64,000 nucleotides of DNA, taken from the NCBI GenBank assembly GCA_000611775.1, contig KK106981.1, positions 6,408,312 to 6,472,311 of the forward strand, given 5' to 3'. Positions 45,841 to 56,760 of this stretch are shown here, piece after piece. A program made the position numbers and the translations under genes. The notes under the pieces were generated by a model. It did not search any database, had not been told where the DNA came from, and worked only from the letters and a program-made list of their open reading frames with translations. Origin of the DNA: Umbilicaria muhlenbergii (taxonomy: Eukaryota; Ascomycota; Lecanoromycetes; Umbilicariales; Umbilicariaceae). Within the stretch, counting starts at the first letter, position 1, and the number at the start of each line of letters is the position of its first letter.

Positions 45841-48800
45841 TTAAATCACTTCTTCCTGTGCTCTTTTAATTTATTATTAAAGGCTGCATGCATTTTCTGC
45901 ACACTTTTTAAGTTCTTTTTTAACACTCATTGATCATATTCTTCTGGTCAATCCTTTCATTTCACTTTGTACAGGATTTCATTCCTGAATTTTCAGTGAT
46001 TTAAAATCTCTTCAACTTTATATTCTTCTTCATCATCAATTAACTCTGAAGGTGACAGTAATGATTTAAAATCATCATTAACTCTGTGCTGATATGACTT
46101 CAGATAAGAGACATGAAAGACATTATGAATTTAATAAATGAATGATAAAGTTAATCTGTAAGCCTGCTTCCTTATTAAGTTTTCAATTTGAAATGATTTA
46201 ATGAATTTGTGAAACAGTTTCCTGCTTAAATGCTTCTGTCATAAGTTCTTCATGAATAACATTATCAAGTCTCTCACATTATAGGTCTTGAGTTTATGTT
46301 TAACATTATAATATTTTGCTTAAGATTTAATTATATTTTCTCATCATTGCAACAGTGCTTCCTGTATGTCATGAAATCATTTTACTCAGTTTTTAACTAC
46401 AGGTACCTCCTCTTTTCTGAAGTCATCCTCAACTTTAAATCTTACTTCTGAATGATAAGCATACATGACATAAAAAGAGCTGCATCTTATTGATGCCTGC
46501 ATTTCATTATTATAAGTGAATTCTGTCAGAGGTAAAAGATTCATTCAGTTGTCTTGTTCATCTGAGCAGTAACAGTGAAGATAATGTTTTAAGATTTAAT
46601 TTTATCATTCTGTCTGTTCATTCATTTGCAGGTGAAAGGCAGTGCTTAGTTGATACTTCATTCTTAAATAATAACACATTTCTGATCAGAAAGTGCTTGT
46701 GAAAACTGATTCCTGATCAGAGACAGCTTCTTTCAATACACTGAATTAGCATATTATTTCCTCATAGAACAAGTCAGTCAACTCTGTTGTCATAATCATT
46801 TTCATGATTTAAATATATCAAGTCATTTTCATATACTGATTCATAATCATTAAGATCACATTGTACATGCATTCTCTGCATTTACTTGACAGCAAGTCAG
46901 TGATAAAATTTATTATAACTTGCTGTCATGATTCTTCTGACTGAGGCAGCGCCTGTAGCTCATCATAAGAATGATGTTGAAGCACTTTCACCCTTTAACA
47001 GATGTCACATGACACAACATAATCTTTGACATCTTGACTCATATCAATTCAATAGTATTTATGATTAATTAATTCAAGGGTTCTTTCTACCTTGAAATGC
47101 CCTGTTAAGACATCATCATGATGATGTTTCAAGATCTCTGCTCTTACTGACTTTTCTTTCAGAACATATATTTGTTCCTCATGAAATAAAAGACCTTCAG
47201 AGTCAAACCTTCATGAACTTTTAACTTTAGCCTTGTGTTTCACTGATGTATGATCAGTGTTGCACATCACTTCTACAAATGAATCATCATTTTGTAAAGT
47301 TCAAATCAAATCTCTTAAGAATAAACTCAGGCTTTCATCAGCTGTTTCATGAATGACAAGATCTCTTATCATCACATGTGAAATGAGTTGTTTGCAATCA
47401 ACAGTTTCAGTGATAGAGTTAAGCTGTTTCACAGTTATGTCACAGTCATCATGAATAAGTGTTTTGCTGTCACTTCTTCAGCATTCTTTCTGAAGTTTAA
47501 GATCTTTAATCTCAGTCATTCTCCTCACCTCTGTGAGCAGCTGCCTCACAATAGAGGCATATCTGAGTGAGAATATGTTCACAAGAGTGATTAACTTTCT
47601 CTGAAGTGTTGAGAGTAATTTCTTCATAATTTTACTCATCTCTTCAACATCCCTGTAGTCTGATCACCTCAACAGTGCATCAGCAGAGTTGATCTTTTCA
47701 AACTGATACAGAATATTAAAATCAAAAGCAGTGAACTTCATTGTTCATCATGCTTGCCTGTTATTTAATTTCTTCACGTTCATAAATTCTCATAAATTGT
47801 TATGATCAGTCAATACCTTTATGATATGACAACTGCCTTTGAGGTAGTGTTGTCAGTGTTTAAACATCATAATGATGATAAGAAGCTTCTGATCATGAGT
47901 TTCATATTAAATCTCTGAAGGAGACAGCTTTCTTGATTAAAACATAATTGAATGTCACTTCCTGTTATTCAACAGCTGAGACAGGATGTCACTGAGCTTA
48001 ATGATTAATGCATCAATTTTCACCTGTATTCATAGCTTTGAGTCAAAGTGAATCAGGATGAGTGTCATCATAAAGGTTTTATGAAGGTGATTAAACATCA
48101 CCTTTGTGTCACTTGAAAATTTAAAAGACTTAAACTTCTTTTCATTCTTGCTATCTTTCATAAGGTTTGTCAAGGAGGCTGCAACTTGTGAATAACACTT
48201 AATAAAGCATCTGTAAAAGTTCATAAAGCTCAGGAAGACTTGTACTTCTCAGAAAGTTTTTAATACTGATCAGTCTCATATGATGTTCACTCATCATGAG
48301 TTCATTGATACACCTTCAGTGATGATAATAAACTTTAGAAATTTCACCTTGATAATGAAGAATTCACACTTCTTAAGATTTATGTAAAGTTGAAATCAAT
48401 GAAGTCAATTTAACATCTGCTTAATGTGCTCTCAGTGTTTCACTGATGATCCTGAATATATAAGAATGTCATTTAGATAAACAACATAAAAGACATTCAC
48501 AAGCCCTGTCAGCACCTGGTTGATGTAAGCTTGAAATGTAGTCAGCGCATTGATCAATCTGAAAAGCATGATCATATACTCAAAGTGATCATAATGAGTG
48601 TGAAATGCTGTTTTCCACTCATCACTCTTTTTTATGTGAATATGATGATAGACGTCCTTTAAATCTAACTTCATAAATAGCTTAACTTCATTAAGCTGAT
48701 TCAATGTTTCATTTATAAGAGGTAGCAGGTGCTTATTCTTGATGATCATCTTGTTTAAACTTTGATAATCAATGCATAACTGCAGCCCTTCATCTTTTTT

Positions 48801-49504
48801 TAAAACAAAAAGAATGAGTGCTCCTGCAGAGCTCATGAAATGATGAATTCAACCTTTCATTAAGATGTCATTCAAGTATTCTCATAACACCTTTAGCTCA
48901 GTATTGAAGAGGTTATACAAAGAGTCATAAAGTGAATCTGTGCTGTTCAAGTCAATTGCATGATCACTGATTTTATGAGGTGAAAGGAGGTCAGCATTCT
49001 CTGTTGAGAACATATTCACATAATCAGTGTACTTCTCAGGTAGAGCTTGTGTTATTTCAGTGCTTTATATGCACACCTCTGATGCAGCATCATCACTCAG
49101 ACTGACTCATATCAGAGTGTAGACAGCAGAGTGATCTTGAATCTCTCTTGTGAATTCATCAAATGATTATAACTTGATAAACTGCTCCTCAATGTTGAAG
49201 TGTCACACCTTCATTTCACAGTCAATTCACACATGTTTAATCTTCAATGCAGGGAGTTCAAGGATAAAGGGTGATCTTGATTTACATTCACAACTTGGCA
49301 GCCCGCTCAAAAATAAGGTTTTAGTTAATAGTACTTTATGCGCTCAGAGCACTCTCTGAGCAGTAAATGAGCTCATACAAATCTTACACTTTAAATAACT
49401 ATTATACCTTCATGAATAATAAAAAACTTTTTATTGAAAAGTTTTAGATCTCTTTATTCTGTACACTTTACAAACTAAAGATTTCTTCATAAGTTTAAAC
49501 AGTG

Positions 49505-49979
49505 ATTTAGAGAATTTTAGTCAGGTAATTGCTGTGAGCTTTTCTTTCACTGTTGTTAATCTTAAAGCATCAACTCTCTGCTCAAGGAGCTTTATTGAGG
49601 AATAATCAAGAAATGACTTCTTGAGTGAGAGGCAAATATTCTTCTTCATTAACACTCTGAATACACTATCTAGGTGACGCAGGTGCTCATTCAACATGTT
49701 GAAGTATATAATAATGTCATTCACATAAGCTCATGTGAATTAATGTTGCTCTTGAAGGACTTTGTTTATCATTCTTTATACATAAGCTGATGAGTTTTTA
49801 TATTTCATGACTGTCACTTTGAATACTTCCTGACCTCAGTGGGAGGACACTGTAAGCTTGTGACAGGTCTCTGATTTTACCCTTCATTAATGAAAGAAGC
49901 TGCTACAATCTATCATTGATATGTAGTTGAATTCATGTACTGCTGTGAGGATCTCAGCTTGAGATGACATTAAATAAGT
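49505..49979 (-). mobile_element. Reverse-transcriptase fragment of a further Ty3/gypsy family
   Basis: The minus strand encodes reverse transcriptase around the active site: ISMIDCSSFF upstream, NDIIIYFNMLNEHLRHLDSV and SLSLKKSFLDYSSIKLLEQR-type sequence downstream (open frame 49724-49521). It is unlike families 1-4 in detail and is bounded by family-3 LTR sequence on both sides. Given the adapter at its edge, its location here may be artificial. Confidence 0.75.
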
Positions 49980-49998
49980 AGATGTGTATAAGAGACAG
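49980..49998 (+). other. Tn5 mosaic end (Nextera library adapter) embedded in the assembly
   Basis: AGATGTGTATAAGAGACAG is the exact 19-bp mosaic end used in transposase-based sequencing libraries. It lies at the junction between the foreign reverse-transcriptase fragment and the right part of the LTR. In the minus-strand frame 50069-49887 it creates the tell-tale peptide LLYTS. It is almost certainly an untrimmed adapter at a false join rather than biology. Confidence 0.95.
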
Positions 49999-51791
49999 GT
50001 TTTACTGTTATTATAACACTGTGTGTGTACTTGTTTAAACAATTGTTTTAATAACTGTTTTTTTATCACAAAATTTTGATGTTCCGCTCAAGATTTAAGG
50101 TTGAGCTCAAAGCGCTCAAAGGGTGCTAAGAGCGGCTGTTAGCTGGGACATGAGATCAGAAGCTCAGAGCGCTCAAAGTGCTAAAAATTAACTCAGAGCT
50201 AACTTGCTAAATTGCTGATGTATTTAATGTATAAAATACATGTTCACATTCATGAGATTGTCCTCAACTGTCAGTAAGTCAATAACACACATGATAAGCA
50301 CTGAAGCAGTAAACCTTCTGATCATTCAAGAATTAAGGTTGAGGCAACAAGCTCTTCATATGAGTCAATTGATGCTCAATAATGAAATGTTGTGAAATCA
50401 CATTGACTTCAGCTCTCATGTTCAGTAAGGCTTGCATGAGTATGACATCATCATTGTGAAGAACTTGTTCATCAACAATTAAATTAAACTCTGAGGCTAC
50501 TTTTGTTCAGCACTTCAGTGATGCAGAGTCTTTGCTGAAGCATTCTCATTTTTTGATGCTGAAACAGCTGCAATCAGGATCTTATTCAGGTCTGAGTTTT
50601 TCACAAGCTGTAAATAATCAGGAGAATAATGTCCTTTCTGATTATAATTTCAACAAGTTATGTGTGACAAGTTTTTTATTTCAGAAGCCTTTATTAATCT
50701 GCTTTTATATTTATTATCTCACTTGCTCTTCATCTTGACTTCATCAGGCTTATGATCCTTATTCTCAGCAGGCTTTAATGATGACTCAAGTTTACAACTG
50801 AAGGTAACTGTCATATTAAAATTTGCTTTCAATTTTGCAGCACCTCTCAAATGTAGGTTATTCTTCAGGTGTGCAGTTAAAATGATGATTTTTTTTCAAG
50901 TTGTGAATAAATCCTGATAATTCATCAAGGCTGCATGAACCTCAGATTTTAATTTTGTGAAGAAGTGAGTCCTCATGTGCTCTTCACTGTAAAGAGGTAA
51001 CTGAGCTTTCAAGGTGCTTAAATAACTATTGAAAGCTTGAACTGATTGATGAGATAATTGAACAGCATTATTATACAGCTGAGTGATGTGAAGCTGATGA
51101 TTCACAGGATCCTCAATAATGTTGAGCAGGAATTTCATAAAATCATCTCAGATAACAGTGAAATAATTTTTAATCTTATCATCTCACAGTCACACCTCCT
51201 TTGATTCACTTTTTAAGTATTACATGATGTAAATCATCTTATCCTCCTCATAAGGGAAATCAGCTGAGTTAAAATGAAAGGTATTTCTTGCATCTCATAT
51301 TCAATTCAAGTGCTCTTTCATGTTCTTATCATGATATAACAGCAACTCCTTTGCCTGAATTCTTGATCATATATTTCATATTGACAGCATTTCATCAGTG
51401 CAGCACTTGCTCATTATGAACTCAGTGTTCATAAAGTCAAGGAATCTCTCAGCTGAGGTATCAACATGAATAGCAGAATCTTTAAGTAGATTGACTTTTA
51501 ATGTCAGAATTTTCATTCAGAGCTGCTGCAGTTCTTATTACTTAAAAAGTTCATCTTGCTGTCATCTCACTTGCATGATCTAATTATTAATGTTGAAAAT
51601 CATTTCACCTGAGGATCCTTCACTCATGAGGTTCACTTCACTGATGTCAGAGGAAATGAGTGACATTTCATGATCATTTTGCTGATTCTTCATCATCATG
51701 TCTCATTCTGCTTCAGAAGTTTGACGTAGTTGATTTCAAGTTTGCATCTTATCTCAGGTCATCACCCTTTGAAAGGTAAAGTTATTAAAAC

Positions 51792-52019
51792 TGTAAGATT
51801 ATAACATCTCTTATTAGAAAGGGAAGTATAGTTGAGGTTCATGACAGCATGAGATATAAATGTATAAAGGTTATATGATCCTAACTATATAGAATTAATA
51901 ACTAAGGAATGAAGGTGAGATCAAGCAGTGCAGAGTTTTCATGTGACTCATTAATGCTGTCAAGCTGCTTGTAGGGTGCATGCTTTACATGAGTCTCAGA
52001 TTGCCATTAACCTGTGACA
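51792..52019 (-). repeat. Family-4 LTR (5' LTR), 228 bp
   Basis: From TGTAAGATTATAAC to AACCTGTGACA on the plus strand. It differs from the partner at 44248-44475 mainly by transitions. The host mannosyltransferase frame resumes immediately to the right. Confidence 0.85.
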
Positions 52020-52930
52020 TCAACATTGAGATGCTAAATCTTCTCACTGTGCTTAATGACTCAACACTGCAACTGGCTGATTCAGGCTTTGCGGTCAAGT
52101 CATTTGCAATACTTGTCAGCACTTTTGAACAGGTCATTTTTCTTGATGCTGATGTTGTCTTCTTGCAACAGTCAGAACTCATCTTTGAGGATACTGATTA
52201 TGTTAGCATCAGCACTCTTTTATTTCATGATCACTTAATGTATCAAGATGAATACAAGGCTCAGCATGAGTGATGACAACATGAGATGAGATTTCAATTA
52301 CTCAACTCAACACTGCTGTGATCCTGTGTTCACAATGAGGGCTTTGCAGAAGAAGGGAATTCTGATGTGATTGCACTTAACAAGTGTTGATCAACAGTCT
52401 TCATGACACTTCTTCACATCTGCTGGCAGAATACCTTCTCAGTATGCAATGACTACACATACAGATTCACCTACAGGGATAAGAAGAGCTATTGATTTGA
52501 TCTTGAACTAAATCATGTCACATATAGTTTTGAGTCATATTATGCGGTTTCAGTGGGCTGGCTATTCAATTCACATGGGAGTGATGTATGTAGCTACACA
52601 GTTGAGCATGTCAGGAAAGGCAGAACAGATGATCATCATCATAATAACTGTTAAAAGTTATTCTGGTTCAATGAAAGTCTGTTGAGAAACAAAGTGAAGA
52701 ATCAGACTGATTATGTGTTGCTGACACACTGAATGCTAGGTGAGACTTGAAGAGCGCAGGATCAAGATTACAGATTAAGTTACAAATTTAATGATGCTTC
52801 ACAAGCCCTTGATGAGCATGAGAAAGGTGTGTTACAGACAAGTATTGAAGAGGCACAGGAGTTTGACACAGAGTATCAAGGAATGCTTGATTTTTGAAAT
52901 TCTGACAATGAAGAGGATATTATATCTCAT
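52020..52930 (+). pseudogene. Alpha-1,3-mannosyltransferase (MNN1/PF11051 type), C-terminal part
   Basis: From the LTR edge the frame continues the gene begun at 43690: INIEMLNLLTVLNDSTLQLA, then SFAILVSTFEQVIFLDADVV (about 52100-52160). LDAD is the DxD-type metal-binding motif of the family, followed by FLQQSELIFEDTDYVS. Further landmarks are FHDHLMYQDEYKA (about 52230-52260), NEGFAEEGNSDVIALNK (about 52338-52388), TYRFTYRDKKSY (about 52457-52492), YSFESYYAVSVGWLF (about 52525-52570) and LFWFNESLLRNKVKNQTDYV (about 52660-52720). Breaks include TGA at family Trp positions (for example after KKSY and after LLTH) and one TAA near 52652. TGG codons survive at about 52553 and 52671. The end is near 52900. 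Confidence 0.85.
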
Positions 52931-54189
52931 GTTCAATGATAAGCACTTAACTGATGATCTCTTGTAGCATGCATCTGCTTTTAGAAGGTTGTGATTTACT
53001 CACAAAACCTGCTGATTACTTGACATATGTTAGCTGATCTTACTCTTCTCTAGTTATGACTGCAGTTGATGACATATATATTCATGACTTCTTTGACAAT
53101 GCAATAACTGATGCAGGCTTTAACACCTCAACTGCTGCATCTATAAGCTGGTTGAGGTCTTGTACTTCAACGGCAATAAAGACAAGCTCAGCCTCAGCAG
53201 CACTGATGATGTTTACTTCATATACTCTCCCCCCTTGCACAAGAATTACTTGCTATAATCATCTCATCTGATCTCTTGACGCAGGCTCATATGACAGTTT
53301 TTGCACAGTGCCTTCAGGGGCTGGCATTTCTTCATCAGCACAGCATAATGCATTGTGACATTAAGCTCAGAAATGTAGCTGTTGTGTTACATCATCCTTC
53401 AAATATCTTTCTAATAGATCTTGAGGGCGTGATGTGAAATCAGAAGTCAGATGATTACAATGCTGACATCATCAGTTCTCTGACACCTGAGTTCATGACC
53501 ATCAAGAATGAAACAGATGATCAGTCAGCGTCATATGAGTATTATGACAATGCACTTGACCTCTGAAGTTGTGGCATCTGAGCATTCATCTCAAGACTTG
53601 ATGCTTGTGCAGTCTGCAGAGCTTGCTCACTTGGTGTACATTGTGAAGTTCACTATGTAGTATCAGGCAGTTCAGCCACATGGATAGTGAATACCCTTTC
53701 CCCTCTCAGCTGTAGGCACAAGTTCATTCAGAATGTGTAATCCGCCTTCACACTGTAGTATATTACTTGTACAATTCATTAAGCGGCGCACAGGAGAAAT
53801 GCATGACTTGAAAGCACACATTTCAAGCTCACTGTCATCATCACTTCAACCATTTCCCACGTTCAGTGCGTTGATTGAAACTCAGTGAGCATTTATGCCA
53901 AAGGTGATGATGAGGGCGGTGAGGTAGCAGGGGTGAGAGGTGAGAAATACTAATGTTGTCATGTGACTCAGATGCATCTGTTCAACACATTCACTGTAGA
54001 TACACAATGTCTTAAATGACCTTACTGCAACAGCAGTGTCATAAGACAGCGTCATACTATGCATATTTACCACATGTGTCATGAGGCCTTGTACGTCAGT
54101 AATGTGATTGACAGAAATTAGTAAGTTTATAATCATAAGGTTTTAAACTCATTTTTTAACATCTTAATCCTCACCTCAGTATCAACAAC
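52931..54189. other. Coding-like but unassigned host sequence with low mutation
   Basis: TGG, CCA and CpG are commoner here than in the repeats (for example 53148, 53322, 53631, 53681, 53785), so this is probably low-copy host DNA. Frames on both strands look coding-like in places: plus 53056-53271; minus around 53240-53080 with EAELVFIAVEVQDLNQLIDA. They conflict with each other and match no family I know. The minus frame 54136-53882 is open for 84 codons, equally unassigned. Confidence 0.4.
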
Positions 54190-54851
54190 GCTCATCATAT
54201 TTCCTGATCATCACTCAGTATGATGCTTGAACCAGTTCTATCTCATTGCAAAATATCAGAGCACTATGAAGAGACACAGTATCTTGCATACCTGAATGAA
54301 TCATTGACAAAGAAGAGGCTCAAGAACTATGTCAGACATGTTGTCTCTCAAACAATTGCCTTCAACAACATCACCCCTTTCAAAGCATGAACAGAGAAAG
54401 TCAGAAAAAAATTCAACTGATTCACATGAAGACAGAAGAACAGTTGAGTCTATCAGCTCTTTAAGTCATATGCTGACTATCATTAGATCATTGAAGAGGC
54501 AAAGCATAAGAAGAAAATGATGAAATGAGATTCAAAGGACTTTGAGCTTTTAAAAACAGACTCAGTGTCTTCACTTCATATTGTGAACCGTGATGAGGTT
54601 CTGATGAAATATCAAATCTGAGTGCTGATTAAATATCTAGATCAACTTAACAGTACTGATCACTTAATCCTCAGCAAAAAGAAGAATGTACATCAATGAG
54701 GAAACACTGTCAATCAACATTAAACTGTATGATGATGATTTTCTCAGACGTCACACTATAGTGAAGATTATCTAAACAATAATGCACTTTCAGAAAAGCA
54801 AGCAGATCAGTGACTGAAGGCAAATCATGACCTCTTTGAATACATGTTTAA
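54190..54851 (+). pseudogene. Unrecognised coding relic, upstream part
   Basis: From ATG at about 54220 the translation (MMLEPVLSHCKISEHYEETQ...) continues with Lys/Glu-rich segments to about 54700. Interruptions are mostly TGA. It may be the N-terminal part of the gene whose C-terminal part is at 54852-55652. No domain is recognised. Confidence 0.35.
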
Positions 54852-55652
54852 AGATATTCTTCAGTATGCAGTCTCAAGGTCTTATTTCAACTTCATAATC
54901 ATACTGATCTCAAGTGCAGGAATCTTGATCCACAGATGTACTCAAAGTATCAGCAACTTTGCACTGAGCTTACTGAAGACTATCATTCTTTGGCAGGTAG
55001 TTGAATGAGATTTGTAATGAATCAAGAGATGACTGATGATGAAATATTTCATCATGATGAAAACAACAACAAATTCAGCCTTAATGTCATTATTGACTGA
55101 GGAAACTTTAAGTTCATGTCACTTGCTCTTCACTATTTAAAGATTAAGATTAAGATGACATCAGATGATCTCTTCCTCTTTCTTAAATGAAATTTCATTC
55201 ATGATGCAGTTGATGTGATTGAAATGAGAAGTATGATTAACTGTTTTGTACATGACAGAATGATTGTGTGAGGAAAGAAGAGAAAGAACTATGTGCATGA
55301 AAGTTACAAGCTCATGAAAGGAAATCTGAAGGGAAAGATTCATGAAAAATCCTCAGAACCACTGAAATGAAAAGAGTTCACAAAGAGTAAAATCTTTAAA
55401 AGGAGGGGTTCAGCATCAAAGACTCAGTTGAAACTGTCTGAAAAATTTAAAGCAAAGCTGAATGTTTCAGATTTCAAAGAAGATTCTGAACCAGATAGTA
55501 CTGATGATGAAGATGATGAGGAAGATACCCTCAGCCTTGATTCTGAGGATGAAGCAACAATCTTTGTTCAAAACTGCAAGGTATATCAAGGAATGCAGAA
55601 CAATGCAACTGAAACCTTAATAAAGAAGGATGAGGATTTATTGAACTTCTAA
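54852..55652 (+). pseudogene. Unknown protein, 267-codon frame interrupted only by TGA, acidic C-terminus
   Basis: From 54852 to the stop at 55650-55652 the frame has no TAA or TAG, only about five or six TGA codons. Several fall where tryptophan would be natural (in IID-[W]-GNFKFM, FLK-[W]-NFIHDAV and PLK-[W]-KEFTKS contexts). The C-terminal 75 codons are uninterrupted, basic then strongly acidic (DSTDDEDDEEDTLSLDSEDE). The absence of the other stops over such a length in AT-rich DNA says this was a constrained coding frame. Basic followed by acidic tail suggests a nuclear or nucleic-acid-associated protein, but that is a guess. No family is recognised. Confidence 0.55.
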
Positions 55653-56467
55653 GTTGAGATCATCTTGATCAGTTTAAATCAGTCTTTTAAGCCTGCACAA
55701 ATACTTCTGCTTTTCAATGCTTTCACCAGATACCTTGATTTTCTGTATTATTATAATTAGCAGTTCACGTGCCCTGACCTCAATCATGTGTTAAATTAAT
55801 AAAAGGAACCTTTATGAGTTCTGACACTTTACTTAATCAAGTCAACTCTGAAGAAAAGTTGATTATTAAGCAGTAAAGACAGTTCAGCAGTAAAACACAG
55901 GCAGGTCTTAAAAACATGATTTAAGGAGCTTCTGCATCAATGACTTCCTTTGACAGAAGCTGTTCATCAATTGGCTCATGATTTTAAGCAGCAGAGTTGA
56001 AAATTGACTCAGTATGAGGATCAGAGTCATTGGAAACTGCCTCATCTTATAGATAAGGCAGGCTTTGAGGGGCTTCTCAGTTATATCACCCTCTATGTGC
56101 TCAATGTATTGAGCACTGAGTGAGAGGTGATGAGATCCTGAGCTAAAGAGCTTCAAAAAGCACCTTGAAATCAAAGAGTATCTCAAGATGATCAAGAAGT
56201 GGCTTCAGATACATCTGCTCACACATGAGATTAAATCAGATAATCTCCCCTCCTCCTCTTCTGAGAGTGATGATGAGGCAGAGAAGGTGACCCCTTCATC
56301 AGACAGTCCTTTAAAGTCAAGAAACTAAGCAGGAAGCTTGCCTCAAAAGTTACTCATAAACTTTACTCAGTCAAGGGATTTTGGCAGCACTTTGTTGCCT
56401 GAGGTCACCTCAGAATTTTGAAAGAAGAGGGTGCCTGATGAGAAGAATCAGTGATGACAGCAGCAGC
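55653..56467. other. Unassigned stretch, coding-like in part
   Basis: Plus-strand snippets such as KAGFEGLLSYITLYVLNVLS (about 56055-56115) and an acidic SSSESDDEAEKVTPSSDS (about 56255-56310) look coding. They fall in different frames and match nothing with confidence; a Mutator-type transposase C-terminus came to mind but is not supported. The minus frame 56195-55908 is a shadow candidate. The family-1 LTR begins at 56468. Confidence 0.35.
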
Positions 56468-56760
56468 TGTCAAGGTCATCATATAATAATATGACAGTAC
56501 AACACTAATATGACACTAGTACAACACTATAGTATGACACTATAGTACGACATTATATAAATATGATGACTCAGCGCCTAGCGCCTTGACATCAAGTGAA
56601 AACTCTTCACAAGAAGGTTCAGAAACCTGCTTCCTCAGTGATCAGTTTTTGCCACTGAATAGAAGACATATAATCACTGCATTGATTTTATCATGACTTT
56701 TGCCTATGACACCCTGTTCAAACATCATTATGATGACTGTCATACACTCAGCCTCTTACA
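56468..56760 (+). repeat. Family-1 LTR (5' LTR of copy C), 293 bp
   Basis: Starts TGTCAAGGTCATCATATAAT and ends CTCAGCCTCTTACA. It contains the TATGACA array (about 56490-56560) and CTCAGCGCCTAGCGCCTTG. The leader TACTGATCACTCAGTACCTT follows. Confidence 0.9.

Larger units (their letters stand above)
49284..50221 (+). repeat. Family-3 LTR-like insertion in family 4, with a swapped middle
   Basis: The first about 217 bp (from ACATTCACAACTTGGCAGCC) and the last about 224 bp (to TTGCTGATGT) match the LTR at 29538-30466. The 480 bp in between are replaced by an unrelated reverse-transcriptase fragment of nearly the same length. ATTT flanks both sides (49280-49283 and 50222-50225), a possible 4-bp target duplication. 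The right edge of the foreign middle carries a sequencing-adapter sequence (49980-49998), so the swap is probably an assembly artefact. Confidence 0.75.
44248..52019 (-). mobile_element. Ty3/gypsy chromovirus, family 4, full-length with internal insertion
   Basis: Paired 228-bp LTRs bound the element. On the minus strand the order is 5' LTR 52019-51792, gag about 51740-50600 (retrotransposon gag domain in the open frame 51138-50896; zinc knuckle near 50650-50610), protease about 50460-50226 and 49283-49150, and reverse transcriptase about 49000-48430 (134-codon open frame 48836-48432 with LQLCIDYQSLNKM, LFMKLDLKDVYHHIHI and VYLNDILIYS). Then RNase H about 48240-47650, integrase about 47350-46350, chromodomain about 46040-45850, polypurine tract 44477-44492 and 3' LTR 44475-44248. 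A family-3 LTR-like block (49284-50221) sits in the protease region. The element splits a mannosyltransferase gene. Broken in many places. Confidence 0.85.

Noticed and set aside
49887-50069. Minus-strand open frame of 60 codons containing LLYTST
   Set aside because: It reads through the Tn5 adapter sequence and is an artefact.
52931-53880. A second glycosyltransferase gene next to the mannosyltransferase
   Set aside because: Frames on both strands are coding-like but conflict, and no DxD-centred domain or family motif could be recognised.
55908-56195. Mutator-type transposase C-terminus
   Set aside because: Only a vague resemblance of one short peptide; no DDE residues or zinc finger seen.
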